A stretch of DNA of 64,000 nt from Leisingera aquaemixtae. Its GTDB lineage: Bacteria > Pseudomonadota > Alphaproteobacteria > Rhodobacterales > Rhodobacteraceae. Below the pieces are notes generated by a model. It was not told the DNA's origin. It saw nothing but the letters and a program-made list of their open reading frames with translations, and did no database searches. Shown piece by piece: positions 45,820 through 54,045 of this stretch. The stretch covers positions 1 to 64,000 of the forward strand of contig NZ_JAHVJQ010000006.1 in assembly GCF_019801145.1 (NCBI RefSeq), in the 5' to 3' direction. Made by a program: the position numbers and the translations under genes. Numbering within the stretch: position 1 is the first letter of the stretch; each line of letters begins with the position of its first letter.

Positions 45820-46593
45820 GTGGCAGATGTTCTGACAAACGCGCGGGTCTTTACCCCGCAGGAGATTGAGGCTGAGCTGGATGCGCTGGCGCAGCGGCAC
45901 CGGGCGGCGGGCGGTTTCGGCGTCGATCTGTTGAACCGGCTCGGCGGCAGCGGAGAAAGCTTGCTGGAGCGGCTGCCGGCACCGGTGCGGGCCGGGCTGA
46001 CGGGCGCCACGGAGACCGCCCTGCGGGTTGCCATGAAGGGCGCCAGCCAGTCGCGCCGCCTGGTGCCGGATCAAACGCCCGGCGTCGACAGGATGGTGAG
46101 CGCCGCTATGGGGGCTGCGGGCGGCGCCGCGGGCCTGCCGGGCGCGCTGGTGGAGCTGCCGGCGACCACGGCATTTCTGTTGCGCACCATCCAGAGCGCC
46201 GCCGCGGCTGAGGGGTTCGACCCGGAAGCCGAGAGCGTGGCCTTCGATTGCATTCAGGTCTTTGCCGCGGCAGGCCCGCTGGCTGAGGATGACGGTGCCG
46301 ATCTGGGCTTCATCTCGGTCCGGCTGGGGCTGCCGGGCGGGCTGCACAAGCTGATCGCCCAGGTGGCGCCGAAGCTGGGCGCGGTGCTGGGGCAGAAACT
46401 GGCGGCCCAGGCGGTGCCGATTGCCGGGGCCATGGCCGGGGCGGCGGTGAACTATGTCTTCGCGGGCTATTACCGCGAGATGGCGCATGTGCATTTCGGC
46501 CTCAGGCGCCTGGCGGTGGAGGCGGACGTTCCCCATCAGGAACTGGCTGCACGTTTGCAGCACCGGCTGCAGCACGGGAAAGCAGCGCGCTAG
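45820..46593 (+). CDS. EcsC family protein
   Basis: A 257-residue protein of the EcsC family. It starts at GTG with GAGGAGG upstream. Conserved stretches are GAAGGAAGLPGALVELPATT, FLLRTIQSAAAAEGFDPE, and the Ala/Gly-rich IAGAMAGAAVNYVFAGYYR near the C-terminus, which looks like an amphipathic or weakly hydrophobic helix pair. EcsC proteins take their name from the third gene of the Bacillus ecs locus and have no settled biochemical role. Likely cytoplasmic or membrane-peripheral. Confidence 0.85.
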   Translation: MADVLTNARVFTPQEIEAELDALAQRHRAAGGFGVDLLNRLGGSGESLLERLPAPVRAGLTGATETALRVAMKGASQSRRLVPDQTPGVDRMVSAAMGAAGGAAGLPGALVELPATTAFLLRTIQSAAAAEGFDPEAESVAFDCIQVFAAAGPLAEDDGADLGFISVRLGLPGGLHKLIAQVAPKLGAVLGQKLAAQAVPIAGAMAGAAVNYVFAGYYREMAHVHFGLRRLAVEADVPHQELAARLQHRLQHGKAAR

Positions 46594-46661
46594 GCGCGAG
46601 AGACCTCTTGCGCTTGCCGGAAAGGGAGATTTAATCAGCCTTTCCTGCTAAGAGGGAAATC

Positions 46662-47168
46662 ATGATTCAATACAGCCTCAAATGTGCAGACGGCCACAGC
46701 TTTGACAGCTGGTTCCAGTCGGCGGCGGCCTTCGACAAGCTGGCAGCAGCCGGGATGGTGTCCTGTGCTGTCTGCGGCGGCACGCAGGTTGACAAGGCCA
46801 TCATGGCGCCGCGGGTGCGCCCCGGCCGCAAGGCGGTGTCGGGCGTCGGTGAGCCGGAACCGAAACCGGCGGCTGCGGCCGCCTCGGCTCCTGTCCCGGC
46901 AGCTGCGCCTGCGGCCTCAAGCCCGGGCATGCTGAGCCGTCCTTCGGGCGAAGTGGAGAAGGCGCTGGCCGAGCTGCGGAAGAAGGTTGAGGAAAACTCC
47001 GACTATGTCGGAAACAATTTTGTGCGGGAAGCGCGCGCGATGCACCTGGGCGAGGCGCCGGAGCGGGCGATCCACGGCGAGGCCAAGCTGGAAGATGCGC
47101 GGGAGCTGATCGAGGAAGGGGTGCCGGTGATGCCGCTGCCGTTCCGTCCCGGACGTAAATCGAATTGA
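46662..47168 (+). CDS. DUF1178 family zinc-ribbon protein
   Basis: A 168-residue protein. The N-terminal putative zinc ribbon MIQYSLKCADGHSFDSWFQS plus VSCAVCGGTQVDKAIM supplies the Cys ligands; an Ala/Pro-rich linker (about residues 65-90) follows, then a conserved C-terminal part with DYVGNNFVREARAMHLG and RAIHGEAKLEDARELIEEGV and PVMPLPFRPGR. This is the DUF1178 layout, common in alpha- and betaproteobacteria, of unknown function. It is followed after 13 bases by an SDR gene, so the two are probably co-transcribed. Confidence 0.9.
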   Translation: MIQYSLKCADGHSFDSWFQSAAAFDKLAAAGMVSCAVCGGTQVDKAIMAPRVRPGRKAVSGVGEPEPKPAAAAASAPVPAAAPAASSPGMLSRPSGEVEKALAELRKKVEENSDYVGNNFVREARAMHLGEAPERAIHGEAKLEDARELIEEGVPVMPLPFRPGRKSN

Positions 47169-47181
47169 AGGGCAGGGCAGA

Positions 47182-47823
47182 ATGCATGCAGTTGTAACGG
47201 GAACCAGCCGCGGTATCGGCAAGGAGCTGGTGAAACAGCTGCAGGCGGCGGGGTACGAGGTGACGGGCACCTCGCGCGATCATTCCTCCGGCGTCAAGCT
47301 GGATGTGTCCGATCCCGGCCAGCAGGCGCGCTTTGCCGCCCAGATCCGGAACCGGCCGGTGGATCTGCTGGTCTGCAATGCCGGGGTCTATATCGACAAG
47401 GCGATGGGGCTGGAGGATTACTCGGCCGAGGTCTGGACCAAGACCCTGGCGGCCAATGTGACCGGCGTATTCCTGACGGTTCAGGCTATGCTGCCGAACT
47501 TGCGGATTGCGGACAACCCCAAGATTGCCATCCTGTCGTCGCAGATGGCCAGCCACACCCGCGCGCCGGGCGGCAGCTATGCCTACCGGGCGTCAAAGGC
47601 GGCGGCACTGAATATCGGGCGCAACCTGGCCACCGACCTGCAGCCGGAGGGGATTGCCGTGGGCATCTACCACCCCGGCTGGGTGCAGACCGACATGGGT
47701 GGTGATGACGGCGATATCACGGTGCAGGAGTCGGTTGCTGGGCTGATCAACGAATTCGAGATCCTGACGCTGGATACCACCGGCTGTTTCCATACCTGGG
47801 ACGGCCGCATCCACCCCTACTGA
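47182..47823 (+). CDS. Short-chain dehydrogenase/reductase
   Basis: A 213-residue classical-type SDR. The dinucleotide loop is VTGTSRGIGKEL (near residue 5), NAG is in LLVCNAGVYIDKA, the catalytic Ser in LSSQMASHTRAPG and the YxxxK pair in SYAYRASKAA (near residue 133). It resembles the SDRs of the CsgA/YciK-like subgroup. The cofactor is probably NAD(P)H; the substrate is unknown. It follows the DUF1178 gene and ends 66 bases before a terminator hairpin. Confidence 0.9.
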   Translation: MHAVVTGTSRGIGKELVKQLQAAGYEVTGTSRDHSSGVKLDVSDPGQQARFAAQIRNRPVDLLVCNAGVYIDKAMGLEDYSAEVWTKTLAANVTGVFLTVQAMLPNLRIADNPKIAILSSQMASHTRAPGGSYAYRASKAAALNIGRNLATDLQPEGIAVGIYHPGWVQTDMGGDDGDITVQESVAGLINEFEILTLDTTGCFHTWDGRIHPY

Positions 47824-47888
47824 ACGGCGCGGGCAAAGGCTGGAGCGGGGCTCTCCCGCGCCTGCAATGCCGTGGCTGAGAACAAGAG

Positions 47889-47922
47889 AAGCCGGCGCAT
47901 ATTCTGCGCCGGCTTTCTGTTT
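47889..47922. terminator. Terminator between the SDR and pseudo-protease genes
   Basis: AAGCCGGCGCA pairs with TGCGCCGGCTT around a short A/T loop, followed by TCTGTTT on the plus strand. Both genes converge here, so it may end transcription from either side. Confidence 0.8.
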
Positions 47923-47956
47923 CACGGGCTGTCGGCCTTCTGTCAGGCCGCCCCCA

Positions 47957-49729
47957 TCACTCCCAGCAGCTGACCAGGACGGTCATGCCGGAGGCCAGCC
48001 GGGTCATCGCTGCATTGGGCAGGCTGCCGGAGGAGGCGGGCTGTGCCGCAGGGGTCACTCCGGCGGCGTTCAGCGCGGTACGGATTGCGTCGGCGTTCAC
48101 CGCAAAGCTCACACCTTCGGGCAGCTGCTGGCCGCCGGTCTTCCGCGGCAGCAGCATCCCCAGAACCGCGCCGGTTGCATCCAGAACCGGGCCGCCGGCA
48201 TCGCCGGGCTGCGCCGCCAGGTCCAAGCGCGCAACACTGGCATTGCCGTCCAGGCTTTTGACATCGGCGATCTTGCCCCAGGTGAGGCTTGGGGCGCCCA
48301 GCACGCCCTCGTAGGAGAAGCCGGACACGGCGACCTCGGACTGCAGGCGCGGCGAGGCGGTGCTGAGACCGGCTACTGCGGCCGGCGCCAGCGCCTCTGC
48401 GGGTTTAAGGATGGCGATGCCCTCGGCGGTGTTATTGGCCGCCACTTCGGCCTGGTAGCCGTGGTCCAAGGTGATCCGGCTGCAGCCGGCCACCACGTCG
48501 GAGGTGGTCAGGACGCTGCCGCTGCCGTCCACGAAGAAACCGGAGCGCGACAGTTTCGGCTTGCGGATCTCCAGGCCGGAAACCAGGTCGACGCTCTGCA
48601 CCGCGTCGCCGCCGGCCGCGGGGTCCAGCACGCCCTCGAGGCGGGTGAAGCTGGCCTGCATTGCGGCCAGCACCCGGGTGCGGCGGTCTTCGTCGCCGGC
48701 GGGCCAGATCAGGGTGAAGCCTTTGACTTCGCCGTTCTTCAGGCTGGCCTGGGTGAAGGAGACGATCTGATTGTTGCGCCCTTCGATGGTGAAGCTGTCA
48801 GCGCCGCGCTGGCGCGGGCCTTCCAGCGGCACGATTTCCAGCGTTTGCAGGATGTCATAGAGGCCGAACAGGGTGCGCTTGTCGCCAGGCTGGCTGATCA
48901 GCAGCACCTGGGCGCCCAGATCGCCTTTGCTGGTGTAATGGGCAAAGGGCGATTCATAACGGTCGAAGGCGACTTCACCGGCCGGGATCTGCAGCGCGAT
49001 GCCTGCCTTGGCGTCTTCCACACGGGCCATGCCGGCGGAAATCAGCGGGGCATTGTATTCATCCATCAGCACCTGGCGCTGGGCAGTGGTCAGCACGCCG
49101 GTCGGCTCAAAGCCGCGGGCGGCCTGCCAGTCGCTCATTGAGGCGCGGGTTCCGCGTCCAAAAGCGCCGTCGATGCCGGAGTTGTAGAAGCCTGCGGCCT
49201 TCAGCGCGACCTGCAGCTGCATCCGTTCTTCGCGGCTGAGCGTGCTTTCGCTGCGGCGCGCCTGGGCCGGGGTCTCATCGGGCAGGGTCGACTGCAGGGC
49301 CGTCTGCTGCTGAGGCTCGGGCTCCTGCACCGCGGGTTCCGCCGGAGCGGGCGCCGGGGCCGGCTCGGCTGGCTGGGTGGCATCCGCGGCAACCGGGTAG
49401 AACTGGCTGCGCAGGTTGCGCTTAAAGGCGATGAAACTGTCGCGCGGGATCTGGCCCTCGGCGCGGTAGACCTGCAGCACGCGCTCGGCGTCCTCGCGGG
49501 CATAAGGCCCCAGAACCACGCCGTACCAGCCGCCGCCAAGCGCATAGCCGGAGACATCGGGCAGGCGGGCGGCATAGCTGCGGGCCTCGTTTTCGGCTTC
49601 ACGCAGGGAAGGCCGGGCGGCGATCTGGATCCAGACCGCATCGCGGCTGCTTTGCGCCGAAGCAGGCGCCGTGAACGCAATGGCCAGCGCAATCAGCGGC
49701 AGGGCCAGAGCGGCAAACAGTTTTTTCAT
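47957..49729 (-). CDS. Exported SPOR-like/peptidoglycan-binding protein with inactive trypsin-like domain
   Basis: A 590-residue exported protein: signal peptide (FAALALPLIALAIAFTAPAS), SPOR-like domain (residues about 28-115; GYALGGGWYGVVLGPYARED), a Pro/Ala/Glu linker, a peptidoglycan-binding_1 domain (about 175-235; AAGFYNSGIDGAFGRGTRAS), a middle domain, and a trypsin-fold C-terminus (about 400-565). In the last, the positions of the catalytic triad read TTSDVV for the His, AEGIAIL for the Asp and GDAGGP for the Ser, so all three residues are lost. It probably binds the cell wall or a partner rather than cutting protein. ATG at 49729 begins the signal peptide. Confidence 0.85.
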   Translation of the reverse strand: MKKLFAALALPLIALAIAFTAPASAQSSRDAVWIQIAARPSLREAENEARSYAARLPDVSGYALGGGWYGVVLGPYAREDAERVLQVYRAEGQIPRDSFIAFKRNLRSQFYPVAADATQPAEPAPAPAPAEPAVQEPEPQQQTALQSTLPDETPAQARRSESTLSREERMQLQVALKAAGFYNSGIDGAFGRGTRASMSDWQAARGFEPTGVLTTAQRQVLMDEYNAPLISAGMARVEDAKAGIALQIPAGEVAFDRYESPFAHYTSKGDLGAQVLLISQPGDKRTLFGLYDILQTLEIVPLEGPRQRGADSFTIEGRNNQIVSFTQASLKNGEVKGFTLIWPAGDEDRRTRVLAAMQASFTRLEGVLDPAAGGDAVQSVDLVSGLEIRKPKLSRSGFFVDGSGSVLTTSDVVAGCSRITLDHGYQAEVAANNTAEGIAILKPAEALAPAAVAGLSTASPRLQSEVAVSGFSYEGVLGAPSLTWGKIADVKSLDGNASVARLDLAAQPGDAGGPVLDATGAVLGMLLPRKTGGQQLPEGVSFAVNADAIRTALNAAGVTPAAQPASSGSLPNAAMTRLASGMTVLVSCWE

Positions 49730-49985
49730 GTGTGGGCCTCGTATCCCGGAAGTACTCTTATATTCTTGCTGCGGAGATAAAGCATTTTGAGCGGCCAAAG
49801 GGAACTCCTCACGGCAGGGGGAATTCCTGGCCCGTTGCCGCATTCCCGCACTTTTGTTGCCGATGCGCTGCGTGCAGCAGGCCGCAGCGCGGGCGCAAGC
49901 GCCCGCAGGGCGTTGACCCTGCCAAAAGCCTTGCATAGGAAGATCCCCGCAATTGCTGCCTTAGCTGCCCCCAAAGGGATGAGAG

Positions 49986-50927
49986 ATGACCGAGACCAAC
50001 GGCGCGCCGCGCTCCTTCCAAGAGATTATCCTGAGGCTCCAGAACTACTGGGCCGCCAAGGGCTGTGCAGTGATGCAGCCCTACGACATGGAAGTCGGCG
50101 CGGGCACCTTCCACCCGGCGACCACGCTGCGCTCGCTGGGGTCCAAGGCCTGGGCCGCGGCCTATGTGCAGCCCTCGCGCCGCCCCACCGACGGGCGCTA
50201 TGGCGAGAACCCGAACCGGCTGCAGCACTATTACCAGTACCAGGTGCTGATCAAACCGAGCCCGCCGAACCTGCAGGAGCTGTACCTGGGCTCCTTGGAG
50301 GCCATCGGCGTCGATATGGCGATGCACGACATCCGCTTTGTCGAGGATGACTGGGAAAGCCCTACGCTGGGCGCCTGGGGCCTGGGCTGGGAGGTCTGGT
50401 GCGACGGCATGGAAGTTTCCCAGTTCACCTATTTCCAGCAGGTCGGCGGCCATGACTGCCATCCTGTGTCGGGCGAGCTGACCTATGGCTTGGAGCGACT
50501 GGCGATGTATGTGCTGGGCGTCGACCACGTGATGGACATGCCGTTCAACGATCCGGATGCGATGATCCCGCTGACCTATGGCGATGTGTTCAAGCAGACC
50601 GAGGAAGAATACGCCCGCTGGAACTTCGACGTGGCCAATACCGAGGTGCTGCTGCGCCATTTCGAGGAGGCCGAGGCTGAATGCGCCGCCATTCTGGCTG
50701 AGGAGCACATGGACCCGAAGACCGGCAAGCGCATCATCATGGCGTATCCGGCTTACGACCAGTGCATCAAGGCATCCCACATCTTCAACCTGCTGGATGC
50801 GCGCGGGGTGATTTCCGTCACCGAGCGGCAGGCTTATATCGGCCGCGTCCGCGCCTTGGCCAAGCAATGCGCCGATGCCTTTGTGCTGACCGAGGCTGGC
50901 GGCTACGTGCCCGAGACCGCGGCCTGA
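49986..50927 (+). CDS. glyQ: Glycine-tRNA ligase alpha subunit
   Basis: A 313-residue catalytic subunit of the alpha2beta2 glycyl-tRNA synthetase. Class II motifs are visible: [40 protein letters not shown], and the motif 2/3 stretch ARPSRRP-type [20 protein letters not shown] with [22 protein letters not shown] at 49986 follows a GAGAG-type site. The 256-base gap before it is shared with the divergent pseudo-protease gene and is rich in GC but shows no clear structure. A small membrane-protein gene separates glyQ from glyS. Confidence 0.97.
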   Translation: MTETNGAPRSFQEIILRLQNYWAAKGCAVMQPYDMEVGAGTFHPATTLRSLGSKAWAAAYVQPSRRPTDGRYGENPNRLQHYYQYQVLIKPSPPNLQELYLGSLEAIGVDMAMHDIRFVEDDWESPTLGAWGLGWEVWCDGMEVSQFTYFQQVGGHDCHPVSGELTYGLERLAMYVLGVDHVMDMPFNDPDAMIPLTYGDVFKQTEEEYARWNFDVANTEVLLRHFEEAEAECAAILAEEHMDPKTGKRIIMAYPAYDQCIKASHIFNLLDARGVISVTERQAYIGRVRALAKQCADAFVLTEAGGYVPETAA

Positions 50928-50944
50928 GCAGGGGACAGCACGCT

Positions 50945-51478
50945 ATGGGGAAACTCCTTGCCCTGATCCTGATTGCCTCCGGCCTCGCCGCCGGGGGGGC
51001 GATGTATTACCTGCAGGTCTATGGTTTCTATGATGAGGTCGCGCTGCAGCCGGGCCGCGACGTAGTGCTGGTGCCGCTGGAAGGCGGCGAGGCGCAGCCG
51101 ATTGCCTACTCTGGCTTTGAGGCGATTGACGCTGACAGCTCCCCCATCCGCTACCGTGCCTGTTTCACCACCAAGGTGAAGCCGGACGAGCTGGCGCAGG
51201 TCTTTACCCTGTCGGACAAGACCGAGCCGCGCAATGCGCCGGACTGGTTCGAGTGTTTCGATGCTGCAGCTATTGGCGCGAAACTGGCAGAGGGTTCGGC
51301 CAAGTCCTTCCTGTCGGTCAAGAACATCTCCTATGGCGTCGACCGCATTGTTGCCGTCACCAATGAGGGCCGCGGCTATGTCTGGCATGAGCTGAATGAC
51401 TGCGGCCAGAAAGCCTATGACGGCACCGTGGTGGGCGAGGAATGCCCGCCGCGGCCTGAGGCGGGCGGGGGGGATTGA
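50945..51478 (+). CDS. Small membrane-anchored protein between glyQ and glyS
   Basis: A 177-residue protein with an N-terminal helix (LLALILIASGLAAGGAMYYL) and a soluble part with Cys in YRACFTTKVKPDEL, DWFECFDAAA, NDCGQKAYDG and GEECPPRP. Four Cys suggest a periplasmic, disulfide-containing domain. I know of Rhodobacteraceae proteins annotated DUF6446 in this position; the match is from memory and not checked. It starts 17 bases after glyQ and is followed by an extragenic element before glyS. Why it sits inside the synthetase operon is unclear. Confidence 0.75.
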   Translation: MGKLLALILIASGLAAGGAMYYLQVYGFYDEVALQPGRDVVLVPLEGGEAQPIAYSGFEAIDADSSPIRYRACFTTKVKPDELAQVFTLSDKTEPRNAPDWFECFDAAAIGAKLAEGSAKSFLSVKNISYGVDRIVAVTNEGRGYVWHELNDCGQKAYDGTVVGEECPPRPEAGGGD

Positions 51479-51481
51479 TGA

Positions 51482-51575
51482 CTCCCGCCGGTTTTGAAAT
51501 CTCCCGCCCGGCCGCAGGCCGGGCTGCGCCGGCCCGCCCCCATGGGACGGCGCATTCGCGCCACCCCGCGGGCCT
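51482..51575 (+). repeat. Extragenic palindromic element, copy D (loosely matching)
   Basis: Starts 3 bases after the stop codon with CTCCCGCCGG, a second CTCCCGCC, hairpin GGCCGCAGGCC, then CCCATGGG and GGCGCATTCGCGCC. Order and orientation match copies A-C, with CCCATGGG in place of CCCGTTGGG. Confidence 0.5.
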
Positions 51576-51641
51576 CTGCAGCCCTTGGTGGTCTACCCGA
51601 ATTCCTACCGCGCCCCGCGCGGCCACGCCCGAGGATATCTG

Positions 51642-53867
51642 ATGCCCGATCTGCTGATTGAACTGTTTTCCGAGGAAATCCCGGCCCGCATGCAGGCGCG
51701 TGCGGCGGAGGACCTGAAAAAGCGCGTGACCGATGGTCTGGTCGAGGCGGGCCTCACCTATGCCGGGGCCGCGGCGCTGTCGACGCCGCGCCGCCTGACC
51801 CTGGCGGTGGACGGCCTGCTGGCGGAAAGCCCCACCATCCGCGAAGAGCGCAAGGGCCCCAAGGTCGGCGCGCCGGACAAGGCGATCGAGGGCTTCCTGC
51901 GCGGCGCAGGGCTGAGCCGCGAGCAACTGGAGGAGCGCGAGACCCCCAAGGGCGCGGTCTATTTCGCGATGATTGAAAAGCCGGGCCGCCCGGCGGCGGC
52001 GATCATTGCCGAAGTGCTGGAAGACACCATCCGCAACTTCCCCTGGCCGAAATCCATGCGCTGGGGCGCAGGATCCTTGCGCTGGGTGCGCCCGCTGCAT
52101 TCGATCCTCTGCATCCTGTCGGATGAGGCGGGTGCGAGCGTGGTGGATCTGGACATCGACGGCATCAAATCCGGCAACACCACCCGCGGCCACCGCTTCA
52201 TGGCGCCGGAAGAATTCGCCGTCACCGGTTTTGACGACTATGCTGCCAAGCTGAAGCGCGCCCATGTGGTGCTGGATGCCCGCGAGCGGGCGGAGGCGAT
52301 CTGGCAGGAGGCGACCAATCAGGCCTTTGCCAACGGGCTGGACGTGGTTGAGGACAACGGCCTGTTGGCTGAGGTTGCCGGTCTGGTCGAATGGCCCGTC
52401 GTGCTGATGGGCGCCATTGACGAGGAGTTCCTGGAACTGCCGCCGGAGGTGCTGCAGACCTCGATGAAGGAGCACCAGAAGTTCTTCTCGGTGAAAAACC
52501 CCAAGACCGGGCGGATCGAGAAGTTCATCACCGTTGCCAACCGTGAGACCGCGGACAATGGCGCCACCATCCTGGCGGGCAACCAAAAGGTCCTGTCGGC
52601 GCGTCTGGCCGATGCCAAGTTCTTCTGGGAGAACGACCTGCGCACGGCGAAATCCGAAGCCGGCATGAGTGCCTGGGTGGAGAACCTCGGCAATGTGACC
52701 TTCCACAACAAGCTGGGCACCCAGGCGGCGCGGATTGACCGCATCGCTGCGCTGGCGCGGGAGATAGCGCCGGTGGTTGGCGCCGATGCGGATCTGGCCG
52801 AGCAGGCGGCGCGGGTGGCCAAGGCCGACCTCAGCTCCGAAATGGTCTATGAGTTCCCGGAGCTGCAGGGGCTGATGGGCCGCTACTACGCCGAGGCCGC
52901 GGGCCTGCCGCAGGAAGTGGCAAACGCCTGCGAAGCGCATTATTCGCCGCTGGGGCCGGGTGACGATGTGCCGTCGGAGCCTGTCTCGGTTGCCGTGGCG
53001 CTGGCCGACAAGCTGGACACGCTGACCGGCTTTTGGGCGATTGATGAAAAGCCCACCGGCTCGAAAGACCCCTTTGCCCTGCGCCGCGCTGCGCTGGGGG
53101 TGATCCGGCTGGTGCTGGAGAATGATGTGCGGATGCCGCTGGACCGGTTCTTTGACAGCCAGTTGCTGCGGGCCGAAAGCGCCGCCAACGGTGAGTTGCC
53201 GGAGGAGAACGTCAATGCCCTGCTGAAAGAAATTGCAGCACATGGTGTATTTGGCTCAGCCTTCGAAGCTGTGAAAGATCGCATTGGTGGCTTGCCTGCC
53301 ACGGCCTTTCTGGAACTTGAGAGGAGAGTGCCGGACACCTCGGATGATCTCCTCTCCTTCTTCCACGACCGCCTCAAGGTGTTCTTGCGCGATCAGGGCA
53401 TCCGCCACGACGTGATCGACGCCTGCATCGCGATGGAGGGCAACGACGACCTGACCCTTCTGGTGAAACGCGCGCGCGCCCTGGAGGATTTCCTGAAGAC
53501 CGAGGACGGCGAGAACCTGCTGCAGGGCTTCAAGCGCGCCAACAACATCCTTAGCCAGGCCGAGGAAAAGGACGGCGTCGAATACTCCTTTGGCGCCGAC
53601 CGCAAGTTTGCCGAGGACGCGACGGAAACCGCGCTGTTCGACGCGCTGGAGGCAGGCGGGGCGGCAATCTCTCCGGCCATCGAGGCCGAAGATTTCGCGG
53701 CGGCCATGCGGGGCATGGCCGCCCTGCGCGCGCCGATCGATGCGTTCTTTGAGGCGGTGCAGGTGAATGCCGACAGCGAAGTGGTGCGCCGCAACCGGCT
53801 GAACCTGCTGAGCCAGATCCGCCAGGTCTGCGGCCAGGTTGCCGACCTCACCAAAGTCGAGGGCTGA
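51642..53867 (+). CDS. glyS: Glycine-tRNA ligase beta subunit
   Basis: A 741-residue tRNA-binding subunit of glycyl-tRNA synthetase. It starts MPDLLIELFSEEIPARMQAR (ATG at 51642 with GAGG upstream), which is the universal GlyS N-terminus, and continues with KRVTDGLVEAGLTYAGAAAL, an HD-like core (DLSSEMVYEFPELQGLMGRY) and a C-terminal anticodon-binding part ending LLSQIRQVCGQVADLTKVEG. Length is a little above the usual 690-700 residues. A strong terminator follows 50 bases downstream. Confidence 0.97.
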   Translation: MPDLLIELFSEEIPARMQARAAEDLKKRVTDGLVEAGLTYAGAAALSTPRRLTLAVDGLLAESPTIREERKGPKVGAPDKAIEGFLRGAGLSREQLEERETPKGAVYFAMIEKPGRPAAAIIAEVLEDTIRNFPWPKSMRWGAGSLRWVRPLHSILCILSDEAGASVVDLDIDGIKSGNTTRGHRFMAPEEFAVTGFDDYAAKLKRAHVVLDARERAEAIWQEATNQAFANGLDVVEDNGLLAEVAGLVEWPVVLMGAIDEEFLELPPEVLQTSMKEHQKFFSVKNPKTGRIEKFITVANRETADNGATILAGNQKVLSARLADAKFFWENDLRTAKSEAGMSAWVENLGNVTFHNKLGTQAARIDRIAALAREIAPVVGADADLAEQAARVAKADLSSEMVYEFPELQGLMGRYYAEAAGLPQEVANACEAHYSPLGPGDDVPSEPVSVAVALADKLDTLTGFWAIDEKPTGSKDPFALRRAALGVIRLVLENDVRMPLDRFFDSQLLRAESAANGELPEENVNALLKEIAAHGVFGSAFEAVKDRIGGLPATAFLELERRVPDTSDDLLSFFHDRLKVFLRDQGIRHDVIDACIAMEGNDDLTLLVKRARALEDFLKTEDGENLLQGFKRANNILSQAEEKDGVEYSFGADRKFAEDATETALFDALEAGGAAISPAIEAEDFAAAMRGMAALRAPIDAFFEAVQVNADSEVVRRNRLNLLSQIRQVCGQVADLTKVEG

Positions 53868-53883
53868 GAGAGCCGCCTGCTCT

Positions 53884-53905
53884 TTCACCTTTCTAAAAAA
53901 TACTC
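53884..53905 (-). repeat. GAGTATTT-N-AAAGATGAA motif, copy 3
   Basis: On the minus strand: GAGTATTTTTTAGAAAGGTGAA. It lies between the glyS stop and its terminator hairpin. Confidence 0.5.
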
Positions 53906-53916
53906 GCCCCGCAGGG

Positions 53917-53951
53917 ACCGGCCTTTCCGTAAGGGAAGGCCGGTTTTTCTT
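53917..53951 (+). terminator. Terminator of glyS
   Basis: A 12-bp stem with one G-T pair (53917-53928 with 53933-53944), GTAA tetraloop, and TTTTTCTT tail. It separates the glyS unit from the PPDK-like gene. Confidence 0.9.
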
Positions 53952-54045
53952 ATCTGCAAGGCGCTCCGCCGCCGCCGTCCTGTTACAAGACTCTTGCGCC
54001 ATCCCCGCATGTCCTTATGGTGACTTGCAAAGGAGACGCGCTGCA

